Origin: SZUA-430 sp044375275
Lineage (GTDB): Bacteria; Pseudomonadota; Alphaproteobacteria; Micropepsales; Micropepsaceae
Direction of reading: 5' to 3'
Assembly (NCBI GenBank): GCA_044375275.1
Contig: JBILMZ010000092.1
Coordinates: 1-12,705 of the forward strand
Length of the DNA stretch: 12,705 nt
Of this stretch, positions 6,079 to 12,345 are shown piece after piece. Under the pieces are notes generated by a model that did no database searches, was not told the origin of the DNA, and worked only from the letters and a program-made list of their open reading frames with translations. The translations under genes and the position numbers were made by a program. Every line of letters begins with the position of its first letter. Within the stretch, counting starts at the first letter, position 1.

Positions 6079-7347
6079 TCAGGAGCCGTCCGCCTTGAGC
6101 GAGCGGCCTTTTTTTATGGCTGCGGCACCATATTTTTCCCGCACCTTGTCCATCGCGCGCTCGGCTGCGCCCTTGCGGGTGCCTGACGTGTCGATGAGAT
6201 CGGCTTCGTCGCACTGGGTTTCCGGCACGAGATCGGAGATACCGATGCCGATCAGCCGATAATGTGTCCCTGTCGCTTCCTCTGCCAGCAAGGCTGCGCC
6301 TGTTTCGTAGATCCGGTGGGCGAGCTGCGTCGGACGCTCCAGCGTCATTCGTCGCGTGATGATGCGAAAGGTCGATGTCTTGAGTTTCAGCTGAACGACG
6401 TTGCCGCCCATCGCTGATGCCTTCGCGCGTGCGGACACTTTTTCGCTGAGGGACCAGAGCACCGTGCCCAGCGTCTCGCGGTCGGCGAGGTCCTTCTCCA
6501 GCGTGGTTTCGGCAGAGATGCCCTTTGCCGGAGAGCGCGGTTCGATGCGTCGCCGGTCGTCGGCATTGGCCAGTTGCCAGATCCAGAGGCCGGTGTTGCC
6601 GAACTTCGCGGTCAGTTCACGCACATGGCGGCGCCTGACGTCTCCGATGGTGAACAGGCCCTCACGTGCCAGGGACTGCGCGAACACACGACCGACGCCG
6701 GGAAGCAGGGTCACTGGTCGCGGCTCGAGGAAGGCCACGGCCTCGGCCTTCCCGATCATGCGGAAGCCGCGGGGCTTGTCGATTTCGGATGCGATCTTCG
6801 CAAGGAACTTGTTGAAGCTGAGCCCGATGGAGACGGTTATTCCGATCTGCTCCTCGATGCGCCGCGAGAGTTTGGCCAGCGTTTGTGCGGGGACCGCCTT
6901 GTGCAGGCGCTCCGTGCCGGTCAGGTCGAGGAATGCCTCGTCGAGGGAAAGCGGTTCCACGAGCGGTGTCATCTCGAGCATCAGGTCCTTCACCTGGCGG
7001 GATGCGGCTGCGTATTTCTGCATGTCGGGCCGAATGACAACGGCGTGCGGGCAGGCCTCCAGCGCCTTGAACATCGGCATGGCGGACTTCACGCCAAAGG
7101 TTCGCGCGACATAGCAGCAGGTCGCGACAACGCCGCGCTTTCCGCCGCCCACGATGACCGGCTTGTCGGCGAGGGCAGGGTTGTCCCGCTTTTCGATGGA
7201 GGCATAGAAGGCGTCGCAATCGATGTGGGCGATCGACAGGCTTTCAAGTTCGTCGTGTTGCATCATGCGCGGGCTGCGACAGGTTGGACAGCGGCGCGGT
7301 GCCGGCGATCCGATACTGCTGAAGCAGTCCCTGCACAGGGCGCTCAT
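6079..7347 (-). CDS. dinB: DNA polymerase IV (Y-family) with N-terminal zinc-ribbon extension
   Basis: A 422-residue translesion DNA polymerase. Palm-domain catalytic residues are Asp43 (AHIDCDAFYASIEKRDNP) and Asp136/Glu137 (PLSLDEAFLDLTG). The residue aligned with the E. coli steric gate Phe13 is Tyr48. The fingers motif VGGGKRGVVATCCYVARTFGV, the helix-hairpin-helix (LLPGVGRVFAQSL) and a C-terminal little-finger domain (about 280-390) follow. Before the polymerase, residues 1-30 carry CRDC (5-8) and CPTC (20-23), a small four-cysteine zinc ribbon known in many alphaproteobacterial DinB proteins but absent from E. coli. The usual C-terminal clamp-binding QLxLF is not evident. The gene starts 2 bases after the HAD gene stop, with GCGGGAG as ribosome site. 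No LexA box was found upstream of the unit. Confidence 0.93.
   Translation of the reverse strand: MSALCRDCFSSIGSPAPRRCPTCRSPRMMQHDELESLSIAHIDCDAFYASIEKRDNPALADKPVIVGGGKRGVVATCCYVARTFGVKSAMPMFKALEACPHAVVIRPDMQKYAAASRQVKDLMLEMTPLVEPLSLDEAFLDLTGTERLHKAVPAQTLAKLSRRIEEQIGITVSIGLSFNKFLAKIASEIDKPRGFRMIGKAEAVAFLEPRPVTLLPGVGRVFAQSLAREGLFTIGDVRRRHVRELTAKFGNTGLWIWQLANADDRRRIEPRSPAKGISAETTLEKDLADRETLGTVLWSLSEKVSARAKASAMGGNVVQLKLKTSTFRIITRRMTLERPTQLAHRIYETGAALLAEEATGTHYRLIGIGISDLVPETQCDEADLIDTSGTRKGAAERAMDKVREKYGAAAIKKGRSLKADGS
6085..6115 (+). terminator. Rho-independent terminator of the DUF2946-like gene, inside dinB
   Basis: GCCGTCCGC (6085-6093) pairs with GCGAGCGGC (6099-6107) as a 9-bp stem with one G-U and one C-A mismatch, a 5-base loop and, one base later, seven T residues (6109-6115). 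It begins 9 bases after the DUF2946-like stop. On the other strand the same bases encode the last residues of DinB (the AAAAAA-type Lys-Lys codons give the T tract), so the terminator and the coding sequence of the convergent gene share DNA. Confidence 0.7.
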
Positions 7348-7349
7348 CG

Positions 7350-7985
7350 CTACTCCCGCACCCCGCGAATGGCCTGCCTGATCCAGGGGGCTGCCTCGGG
7401 CCAGGTGTCGATGCGTGCATGGGCATGCGGGCTTGGCGGGACGAGACTTGCCAGTCGCGCATCGGCGACAAAGTGAAGACGCTGCACGTGAGGCGTTACG
7501 CTCGCCACCGATGCGTGGTGCGGCGGCAGATCGTCTATGAACACCACGGGGGCGCGCATGTCCGCGATCAGGGGCAGGATTACATTCCCCTTCGGACCGC
7601 TCCCGGCCATCACGGGATACTCCATGCCATGGCCTGCCAGATTGGCTGCGCGGGCCTCGCGGGCGCTGGCGGGCAGGTTGGACAGGATGATGATCTGGGC
7701 GTCGGCCTGCAGGCCTGCAAGTGCCTCAGCGGCACCCGGGACCGGTTCCAGGATCGCCGTGTCGGCGGCAAAGAATTCGTCGATCAGGCGTGTCACACGC
7801 TCGTCTGCGACCGCCTTGCCGTCGCGATGCCGGACATTGCCATGGATGCGAAAGGACTGAAGGTCGAGGTGAAGCTCCTGACGGGCGAGAAAGCGCTCGA
7901 GGCCCTTGATGAACTCGACGAGTACTTCGTCGGCGTCGCAGATGACGAGCGGCCTGTGCGGGTCGATGCGGATCGTGCCTACCAT
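7350..7985 (-). CDS. HAD-superfamily hydrolase, probable phosphatase
   Basis: A 211-residue protein with the four haloacid dehalogenase motifs: nucleophile Asp17 and general acid Asp19 in VICDADEV, Ser102 in IILSNLP, Lys132 in GPKG, and Asp151/Asp152 in VVFIDDLPPH. The insert between motifs I and II (about residues 22-95) is a helical C1-type cap. This supports phosphatase or phosphotransfer activity on a small cytoplasmic substrate; the substrate is unknown. The start overlaps the end of the DUF3572 gene by 7 bases, and the stop lies 2 bases before dinB, so all three are probably one transcript. A nucleotide-handling role next to a DNA polymerase would be guesswork. Confidence 0.85.
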   Translation of the reverse strand: MVGTIRIDPHRPLVICDADEVLVEFIKGLERFLARQELHLDLQSFRIHGNVRHRDGKAVADERVTRLIDEFFAADTAILEPVPGAAEALAGLQADAQIIILSNLPASAREARAANLAGHGMEYPVMAGSGPKGNVILPLIADMRAPVVFIDDLPPHHASVASVTPHVQRLHFVADARLASLVPPSPHAHARIDTWPEAAPWIRQAIRGVRE

Positions 7986-8254
7986 GCCATGGATCCGTTC
8001 GGATCGAGCGTGGCGCAGGCCTGCAGGAGCTGTCCTGGTTTCAGGTTTTCGGCCTCTGAAAACTCGCGTGCGAGTGATTCGTCTTCTGCCAGGAACGAGA
8101 GGGCGGCCGAGAGAATCGACGGATCCGATGCTCGGGCCTGCAGATCGTCCACGTCAAGTCCGCTTGCGGTTAAGAATCGCTGAACGTCAGAGGAGCGATT
8201 TGCGAGGAAAATCAAAGCCCGTTCGGAGATATCCAGTGCATGCGTGCGCTTCAT
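7979..8254 (-). CDS. DUF3572 family small protein
   Basis: A 91-residue acidic, mostly helical protein beginning MKRTHALDISERALIFLAN. The pattern ALIFLA-(few)-RFL-xx-(S/T)GLDVDDLQARASDP-x(4)-ALSFLAEDESLAREFSEAENL matches DUF3572, a family largely confined to Alphaproteobacteria and without known function. I chose the ATG at 8254 because a GACAGG ribosome site lies about 7 bases upstream and residues before it are unlike the family. A longer frame from 8335 would run into the divK promoter region. It is the first gene of the DUF3572-HAD-dinB unit and is divergent from divK. The DUF3572/divK/pleD neighbourhood is, to my recollection, conserved in Caulobacterales. Confidence 0.75.
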   Translation of the reverse strand: MKRTHALDISERALIFLANRSSDVQRFLTASGLDVDDLQARASDPSILSAALSFLAEDESLAREFSEAENLKPGQLLQACATLDPNGSMAW

Positions 8255-8444
8255 GTATGAACCTGTCCCATTTTGAACAGCTTTGGTTGCAATTCTTCGC
8301 TGTCTTTGCGGTAATCCGAAAAGCTTATTTAACATTGTTCAGGTGAAATATGACCCGAAAAACAAGCACCTTCCCAAGGGGGTGCGGATGACTGGGGCGC
8401 CGAAAGCAGAGATGGGGGAAAAACAACCTCATCCGGAGAGCACA
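8255..8444. promoter_or_regulatory. Divergent promoter region between DUF3572 and divK
   Basis: This 190-base stretch must hold the promoters for divK-pleD (right) and DUF3572-HAD-dinB (left). Its left half is AT-rich compared with the genes, including TTATTTAACATTG around 8325-8337. A TTAAC at 8329-8333 resembles half of a CtrA site (TTAA-N7-TTAA), but no second half is at the right distance. The right half contains a small possible hairpin (GCACC near 8366-8370 with GGTGC at 8381-8385) and an AGGGGG ribosome-like site at 8377-8382. No clear -35/-10 pair was identified. Confidence 0.5.
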
Positions 8445-8819
8445 ATGGACGCGAGTGCAAAGACAGTTCTGATCGTTGAAGACAACGAACTGAATATGAA
8501 GCTGTTCCATGACCTGCTCGATGCACATGGGTACAGGACAATCCAGACGCGTGATGGGCTGGAAGCTCTCGATCTGGCGCGCAAGCACGCGCCGGACCTG
8601 ATCCTCATGGATATCCAGCTGCCGGAAGTATCGGGCCTCGAAGTCACCAAGTGGCTCAAGGAAGACGACAAGCTGAAACAGATCCCGGTCATAGCCGTCA
8701 CCGCCTTTGCGATGAAGGGCGATGAGGAGAAAATCCGTCAGGGCGGGTGCGAGGCGTATATCTCGAAACCCATTTCGGTCATGCACTTCCTGGAGACGAT
8801 CCGCAAGTTCCTGCGCTAG
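8445..8819 (+). CDS. divK: Single-domain response regulator DivK
   Basis: A 124-residue receiver domain without output domain. It is very close to Caulobacter DivK: VLIVEDNELNMKLFHDLLDAHGY, LILMDIQLPEVSGLEVTKWLKEDD, VTAFAMKGDEEKIRQGGCEAYISKPISV. The phospho-acceptor is Asp56, with acidic pocket Glu12/Asp13, switch Thr86 and Lys108. In Caulobacter, DivK is phosphorylated by DivJ, dephosphorylated by PleC, and acts through DivL and CckA to restrain CtrA, setting polarity and cell-cycle progress. I chose ATG 8445 with GGAG at 8435-8438. An in-frame ATG at 8388 also has a ribosome-like site and would add 19 residues. pleD follows 15 bases downstream, as in Caulobacter. Confidence 0.95.
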   Translation: MDASAKTVLIVEDNELNMKLFHDLLDAHGYRTIQTRDGLEALDLARKHAPDLILMDIQLPEVSGLEVTKWLKEDDKLKQIPVIAVTAFAMKGDEEKIRQGGCEAYISKPISVMHFLETIRKFLR

Positions 8820-8834
8820 AGAGAAAAAAATCCC

Positions 8835-10196
8835 ATGACCGCGCGCGTCCTTGTCGTCGACGATATCCCTGCCAACGTCAAACTTCTCGAAGCCAAGCTT
8901 GGTGCCGAGTACTTTGATGTGGTGACTGCGAACTCCGGTGAGCAGGCGCTGGCGCAGATCGAGAAAGAGCTTCCCGATATCGTCCTTCTGGACGTGATGA
9001 TGCCCGGCATGGACGGCTTCGAAGTCTGTCGCCGGATCAAGGCGAACCCGGCGTCGGCGCACTTGCCCGTTGTCATGGTGACAGCGCTTGACCAGGTGTC
9101 CGACAGGATCCAGGGCCTTGAGGCTGGTGCCGATGATTTCCTGACCAAGCCCGTGAACGATGTGGCGCTCTTCGCTCGCGTTCGCAGCCTGGTCCGCCTG
9201 AAGACCATGGTCGACGAACTGCGCCTTCGCCAGGCGACCGGCGAGAGCATGGGGCTGGGCGAGTCACCCGACAAATCCTTCAGCGAGGCGCTGGGTCGCG
9301 GACGCGTCCTGATCGTGGAAGACCGCGAACAGAACGCCGCGCGCATGAGCGAGACGCTGTCAGCAGAACACGATGTGGACATCGTTCCGCAGACCACCGA
9401 GGCGATCATCCGGGCCAAGGGTGGTGACTATGACCTTGTGATTGCGAGCCTGTCGCTGGACAAGCAGGACGGCCTGCGCTTCTGCGCGACGCTGCGCAGC
9501 CTTGATGCCACGCGGCAGACGCCGATCCTCACGCTTGTCGACGAGGGCGACCTGAAGCGCATGGTTCGCGCGCTCGACATTGGCGTGAACGACTATCTGA
9601 TGCGGCCGGTCGAACGGAACGAGCTTGTGGCGCGGGTGCGCACGCAGCTGCGGCGGAAGAAGTATGCTGATCGTCTCAAGCATTCGCTCCAGCTCAGCCT
9701 GGAACTGGCCATCACGGACCAGCTCACGGGCCTGTTCAACCGTCGCTACATGTCGCGCCATCTCAATACGCTGCTGTCGGAAGGAGCCAAGCCGGTCTCT
9801 TTCCTCATGCTAGATGTCGACTTCTTCAAGCAGATCAATGACAGCTATGGGCACGATGTCGGTGACGAGGTGCTGCGGGAGTTTGCAAACCGGATCTCGG
9901 CCAACGTTCGCGGCATTGACCTGGCGTGCCGGTTCGGCGGCGAGGAGTTTGTCGTGGTGATGCCCGACACCGACCTCAGCTTTGCCTACATGGTGGCCGA
10001 GCGCCTGCGCCAGTCCGTCGCCGATGCGCCATTCATGGTCAGCGCGACGTCCAAGCAGGTACCAGTGACGATTTCGATCGGTGTTGCTTCAAGCAGCAAT
10101 GGCGATACGCCCGAGGTTCTGCTCAAGCGAGCAGACCAAGCGCTTTACCGGGCAAAGCGTGATGGCAGGAACCGTGTTGTGGCAGATGCAGCCTGA
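8835..10196 (+). CDS. pleD: PleD: REC-REC-GGDEF diguanylate cyclase response regulator
   Basis: A 453-residue enzyme that makes cyclic-di-GMP from two GTP when its first receiver is phosphorylated; in Caulobacter it is localised to the stalked pole by this switch. REC1 (about 1-120) has phospho-acceptor Asp53, Thr83 and Lys105. REC2 (about 155-275) is an adaptor lacking a phosphorylatable Asp (IASLS in place of the usual D-containing strand). The GGDEF domain (about 290-450) carries Asp327, Asn335, Asp344 and GGEEF at 368-372. The allosteric inhibition site is intact: RxxD at Arg359-Asp362, with Arg390. These numbers coincide with Caulobacter PleD (454 residues). It is co-transcribed with divK. 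It ends 8 bases from the convergent rpmG, with no obvious terminator between. Confidence 0.96.
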   Translation: MTARVLVVDDIPANVKLLEAKLGAEYFDVVTANSGEQALAQIEKELPDIVLLDVMMPGMDGFEVCRRIKANPASAHLPVVMVTALDQVSDRIQGLEAGADDFLTKPVNDVALFARVRSLVRLKTMVDELRLRQATGESMGLGESPDKSFSEALGRGRVLIVEDREQNAARMSETLSAEHDVDIVPQTTEAIIRAKGGDYDLVIASLSLDKQDGLRFCATLRSLDATRQTPILTLVDEGDLKRMVRALDIGVNDYLMRPVERNELVARVRTQLRRKKYADRLKHSLQLSLELAITDQLTGLFNRRYMSRHLNTLLSEGAKPVSFLMLDVDFFKQINDSYGHDVGDEVLREFANRISANVRGIDLACRFGGEEFVVVMPDTDLSFAYMVAERLRQSVADAPFMVSATSKQVPVTISIGVASSSNGDTPEVLLKRADQALYRAKRDGRNRVVADAA

Positions 10197-10204
10197 GCGG
10201 CTGA

Positions 10205-10372
10205 TTACTTGATCTTGCCTTCGACGTATTCAACATGCTTGCGGATGACCGGGTCGTACTTACGAACCTTGAACTTGTCGGTCATCGTGCGCGAGTTCTT
10301 CTTCGCCACGTAGAAATGCCCCGTACCTGCCGAAGAATTCAGGCGGATCTTGATTGTTGTTGGTTTCGCCAT
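10205..10372 (-). CDS. rpmG: 50S ribosomal protein L33 (cysteine-free form)
   Basis: A 55-residue basic protein beginning MAKPTTIKIRLNSSAGTGHFYVAKKN and ending VEYVEGKIK, the classic L33 pattern (K-R-L-S-S-T-G-T-YVTKKN, RKYDP-RKHV). It lacks the CxxC pairs of the zinc-binding form, so it is the zinc-independent type usual in Alphaproteobacteria. L33 sits in the large subunit near the E site and is usually dispensable. It lies downstream of the MFS gene on the same strand with a 52-base gap (10373-10424), so it may have its own promoter. pleD-rpmG adjacency is, as I recall, also seen in Caulobacter. Confidence 0.95.
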   Translation of the reverse strand: MAKPTTIKIRLNSSAGTGHFYVAKKNSRTMTDKFKVRKYDPVIRKHVEYVEGKIK

Positions 10373-10424
10373 GGTCGTCTCGCGTCAGGTTCAGTGGTCG
10401 TCAAAATGAAGGCGTGCAACCTAC

Positions 10425-11618
10425 TCATTCAGGGGGGGATGTCAACTGCCCGGGCGGGCGCGGAAAGGTCGCGGCCCTGTAGACCGTCAGCGCCACAAAA
10501 ATCGCAGGAATGAGCGCCAAAACCAGAACCAGCCCATGCGGGTTCCAGAGGTCCATGGCCAATCCCCCCGTGGATGGCCCTACCATCGTCCCCAGGGCGT
10601 AAAGGATAGCATAGGCGGAGTTGGCCGAGGCCAGGGCGGCCCCCCGGTAGCTTGCCCCCAGGTGGGCGAGGCCGACGGCATAGATGGAAGAGATGGCTCC
10701 TCCCCACATCAGGACCAGGGCAAGTTCCCAGTAGCTGATCGAGCGGACCAGGGGCAGGAGCGAGGCTGCCAGGATGCAGACGAGTCCACACCCAGCCATG
10801 ACATGGCGCCGGTCGGTCTTGTCGGCCAGCCAGCCGGCGAAGGGAACCAGGAGCATGTTTCCAACGCCCAGAGCTGCAATGAGCAGGGTGGCATCCGTTT
10901 CGGGAGCGCCTTGCCTGACCGCATAAATCGTCAGGAATGCGCCAGCGCACGCTTCCACGGCGCCGTAGCAGACGGCGGCTGCTGCGGCTGAAGGTGAGGA
11001 GAAAACGAAGCCGAACATTGCCCCCGCCTTGGCAGGCTCGATCGTTGGCACAAGGCGCTGCTGGACGATCAGCAGCGGGATCATCGCCGTGACCATGGTT
11101 GCCGCGCCGGCGATGAAGGGGGCCCAGCCGCGCGTTCCCAAGTACTGGATGATGAGCGGTCCGAGAGCAAAGCCCGCCGAGAAGATGGCGGTGTAAATGG
11201 CAATCAGCCGTCCGCGCATGTGATCAGGCGAAACCTGGTTGATCCAGACCTCACTGGCCACGAAGAGGCCCTGAAGGGCCGCATTCATCACGAACCGGAA
11301 CAGGAACCAGAAGATGAGCGTGTCCGCGGCGCGGAATCCGAGCAGTGCCAGGGCGGCGATCACGTAGCAGATGATCAGGAAGCGCGCCGTTCCAAACCGC
11401 GCGGCAAGGGCCGGGATGAAGGGCGTGATGATGATCATCGCAACGGCGCCGGCCATCGCGTTGGCGCCGTTGAGCGTTGCGGAAACTCCGCTCCGTTCAA
11501 GCAGAAGGGAGAACAGGGGCAGAGACAGCCCCATTCCCAGTCCGTTTGCAAAGATGCACGCGTACACCGCGCCCAGGCTCATCATCAGGTCGCGCCGGGG
11601 CAAGCCGCCGGCATTCAT
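10425..11618 (-). CDS. MFS transporter, 12 transmembrane segments
   Basis: A 397-residue inner-membrane protein with about twelve hydrophobic segments in two halves, separated by a loop near residues 188-203 (LVPTIEPAKAGAMFG). The major facilitator motif A in the second half is clear (GWLADKTDRRHVM, 262-274); in the first half it is weak (ARFGTARF, 73-80). SEVWIN (122-127) followed by RGRLIAIY (135-142) and FALGP resembles the YcaD/YfkF-type subgroup, suggesting a drug-like or unknown small-molecule exporter. The substrate cannot be told. The start codon overlaps the NUDIX stop in an ATGA junction, so the two are translationally coupled, which suggests but does not prove a shared task. Confidence 0.9.
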   Translation of the reverse strand: MNAGGLPRRDLMMSLGAVYACIFANGLGMGLSLPLFSLLLERSGVSATLNGANAMAGAVAMIIITPFIPALAARFGTARFLIICYVIAALALLGFRAADTLIFWFLFRFVMNAALQGLFVASEVWINQVSPDHMRGRLIAIYTAIFSAGFALGPLIIQYLGTRGWAPFIAGAATMVTAMIPLLIVQQRLVPTIEPAKAGAMFGFVFSSPSAAAAAVCYGAVEACAGAFLTIYAVRQGAPETDATLLIAALGVGNMLLVPFAGWLADKTDRRHVMAGCGLVCILAASLLPLVRSISYWELALVLMWGGAISSIYAVGLAHLGASYRGAALASANSAYAILYALGTMVGPSTGGLAMDLWNPHGLVLVLALIPAIFVALTVYRAATFPRPPGQLTSPPE

Positions 11619-12268
11619 GATGGCTTGAGCGGCTTGTTTCGGCGATAGCGGAAGAACGGGGTCTCCCGCTCGGTGCCGGCGTGCATGGATGCGAGTTCGT
11701 CGAGCACGAAACGCGTCACGTCGACGACCTGGAATTCCCTGGCCGCGTGCAACGGGTACCAGTCGAGTGCGAGGAGTTCGCCGTTGCTGCGCAGGGTGCC
11801 GGTTGCGTCCTCGCCGTCGGCCAGAAAGAAGCGCGCATGAAAGCGAACGGGAGCGGATGTCGGCGTGATGGCGCGACCCAGAAACCTGAGCCGGTCATGG
11901 GCCGGTGCCAGTCCTGCGCTTGCAAAGTCCGCCCAGGTTCCGTCGCTGGTTCCGGGGTGTCCTGACGTTGCCAGAAGGAGGCCGGTCTCTTCGTAGGTTT
12001 CGCGAATGGCTGTCGTGGCCAGGCCCTGTGCCAGAAGCTTCGTGCAACCGCCACGGCTGCACAGATCCTCAAGCGTCCGTTCGCTCAGCGGCGTGCCGGG
12101 CGCCACGCGGCTGTCGGCGAGGTCGTGGCGACCTCCCGGGAACACATACATTTCGGGAAACACGGCGCGCGCGGGTCTTCGTCCCATGAGCACGTGCACA
12201 TCGTCCCCGATGCGCCGCGTGAGCACGAGCGAGGCGGCATGCCTTGGTTTTACGGGCTTCTTTTCCAT
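11615..12268 (-). CDS. NUDIX hydrolase with an insertion in the Nudix box (NUDT19-like)
   Basis: A 217-residue hydrolase of nucleoside-diphosphate-linked compounds. The Nudix signature is present but split: FPGG at 43-46 and REtyEEtGLLLA at 89-100 (catalytic Arg89, Glu90, Glu93, Glu94). About 29 extra residues lie between the halves compared with the 23-residue consensus GX5EX7REUXEEXGU. Such an insertion is typical of the NUDT19/RP2p branch, some members of which split coenzyme A or acyl-CoA; activity here is inferred only. Later elements (RFLGRAITP, RFHARFFLA, ELLALDWYPL) also fit that branch. Its mRNA start lies beside a 46-base inverted repeat (12280-12325), and an AAGG ribosome-like site falls in the repeat arm. 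Confidence 0.88.
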   Translation of the reverse strand: MEKKPVKPRHAASLVLTRRIGDDVHVLMGRRPARAVFPEMYVFPGGRHDLADSRVAPGTPLSERTLEDLCSRGGCTKLLAQGLATTAIRETYEETGLLLATSGHPGTSDGTWADFASAGLAPAHDRLRFLGRAITPTSAPVRFHARFFLADGEDATGTLRSNGELLALDWYPLHAAREFQVVDVTRFVLDELASMHAGTERETPFFRYRRNKPLKPS

Positions 12269-12279
12269 GCCGCACGCTA

Positions 12280-12325
12280 CCTTGAACCTGACAGGTCCGG
12301 TTTAGACGACCTGCAGGTGTCAAGG
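12280..12325. repeat. 46-base imperfect inverted repeat between decarboxylase and NUDIX genes
   Basis: Arm one, CCTTGAACCTGACAGGT (12280-12296), and arm two, ACCTGCAGGTGTCAAGG (12309-12325), are reverse complements over 16 pairs with one single-base bulge in each arm, around a 12-base centre. Each arm also holds a smaller palindrome of its own: ACCTG-A-CAGGT (12286-12296) and ACCTG-CAGGT (12309-12318). It starts 20 bases after the decarboxylase stop and ends 11 bases before the NUDIX ATG. No T tract follows on the transcribed strand, so it is not a standard terminator. It may be an mRNA stem-loop, a pair of operator sites, or both. Confidence 0.7.
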
Positions 12326-12345
12326 CAATGCGGCGGCGGTCACCG

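Noticed and set aside
6574..8183. Long plus-strand frames (6574-7476 and 7419-8183) opposite dinB and the HAD gene
   Set aside because: Both are antisense to genes with complete catalytic motifs and have no family features of their own.
8259..8280. LexA-like spacing: GAAC...GAAC and CTGT...ACAG upstream of the DUF3572-HAD-dinB unit
   Set aside because: Alphaproteobacterial LexA sites need GAAC-N7-GAAC and the enterobacterial type needs CTGT-N8-ACAG; here the gaps are 12 and 10 bases.
8325..8339. Possible CtrA box in the divK promoter (TTAAC at 8329)
   Set aside because: Only a half-site is present; no TTAA lies 7 bases away on either side.
12318..12323. TTGACA on the minus strand as a -35 for the NUDIX-MFS-rpmG genes
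   Set aside because: It lies inside the inverted repeat arm and has no -10-like sequence at proper spacing.
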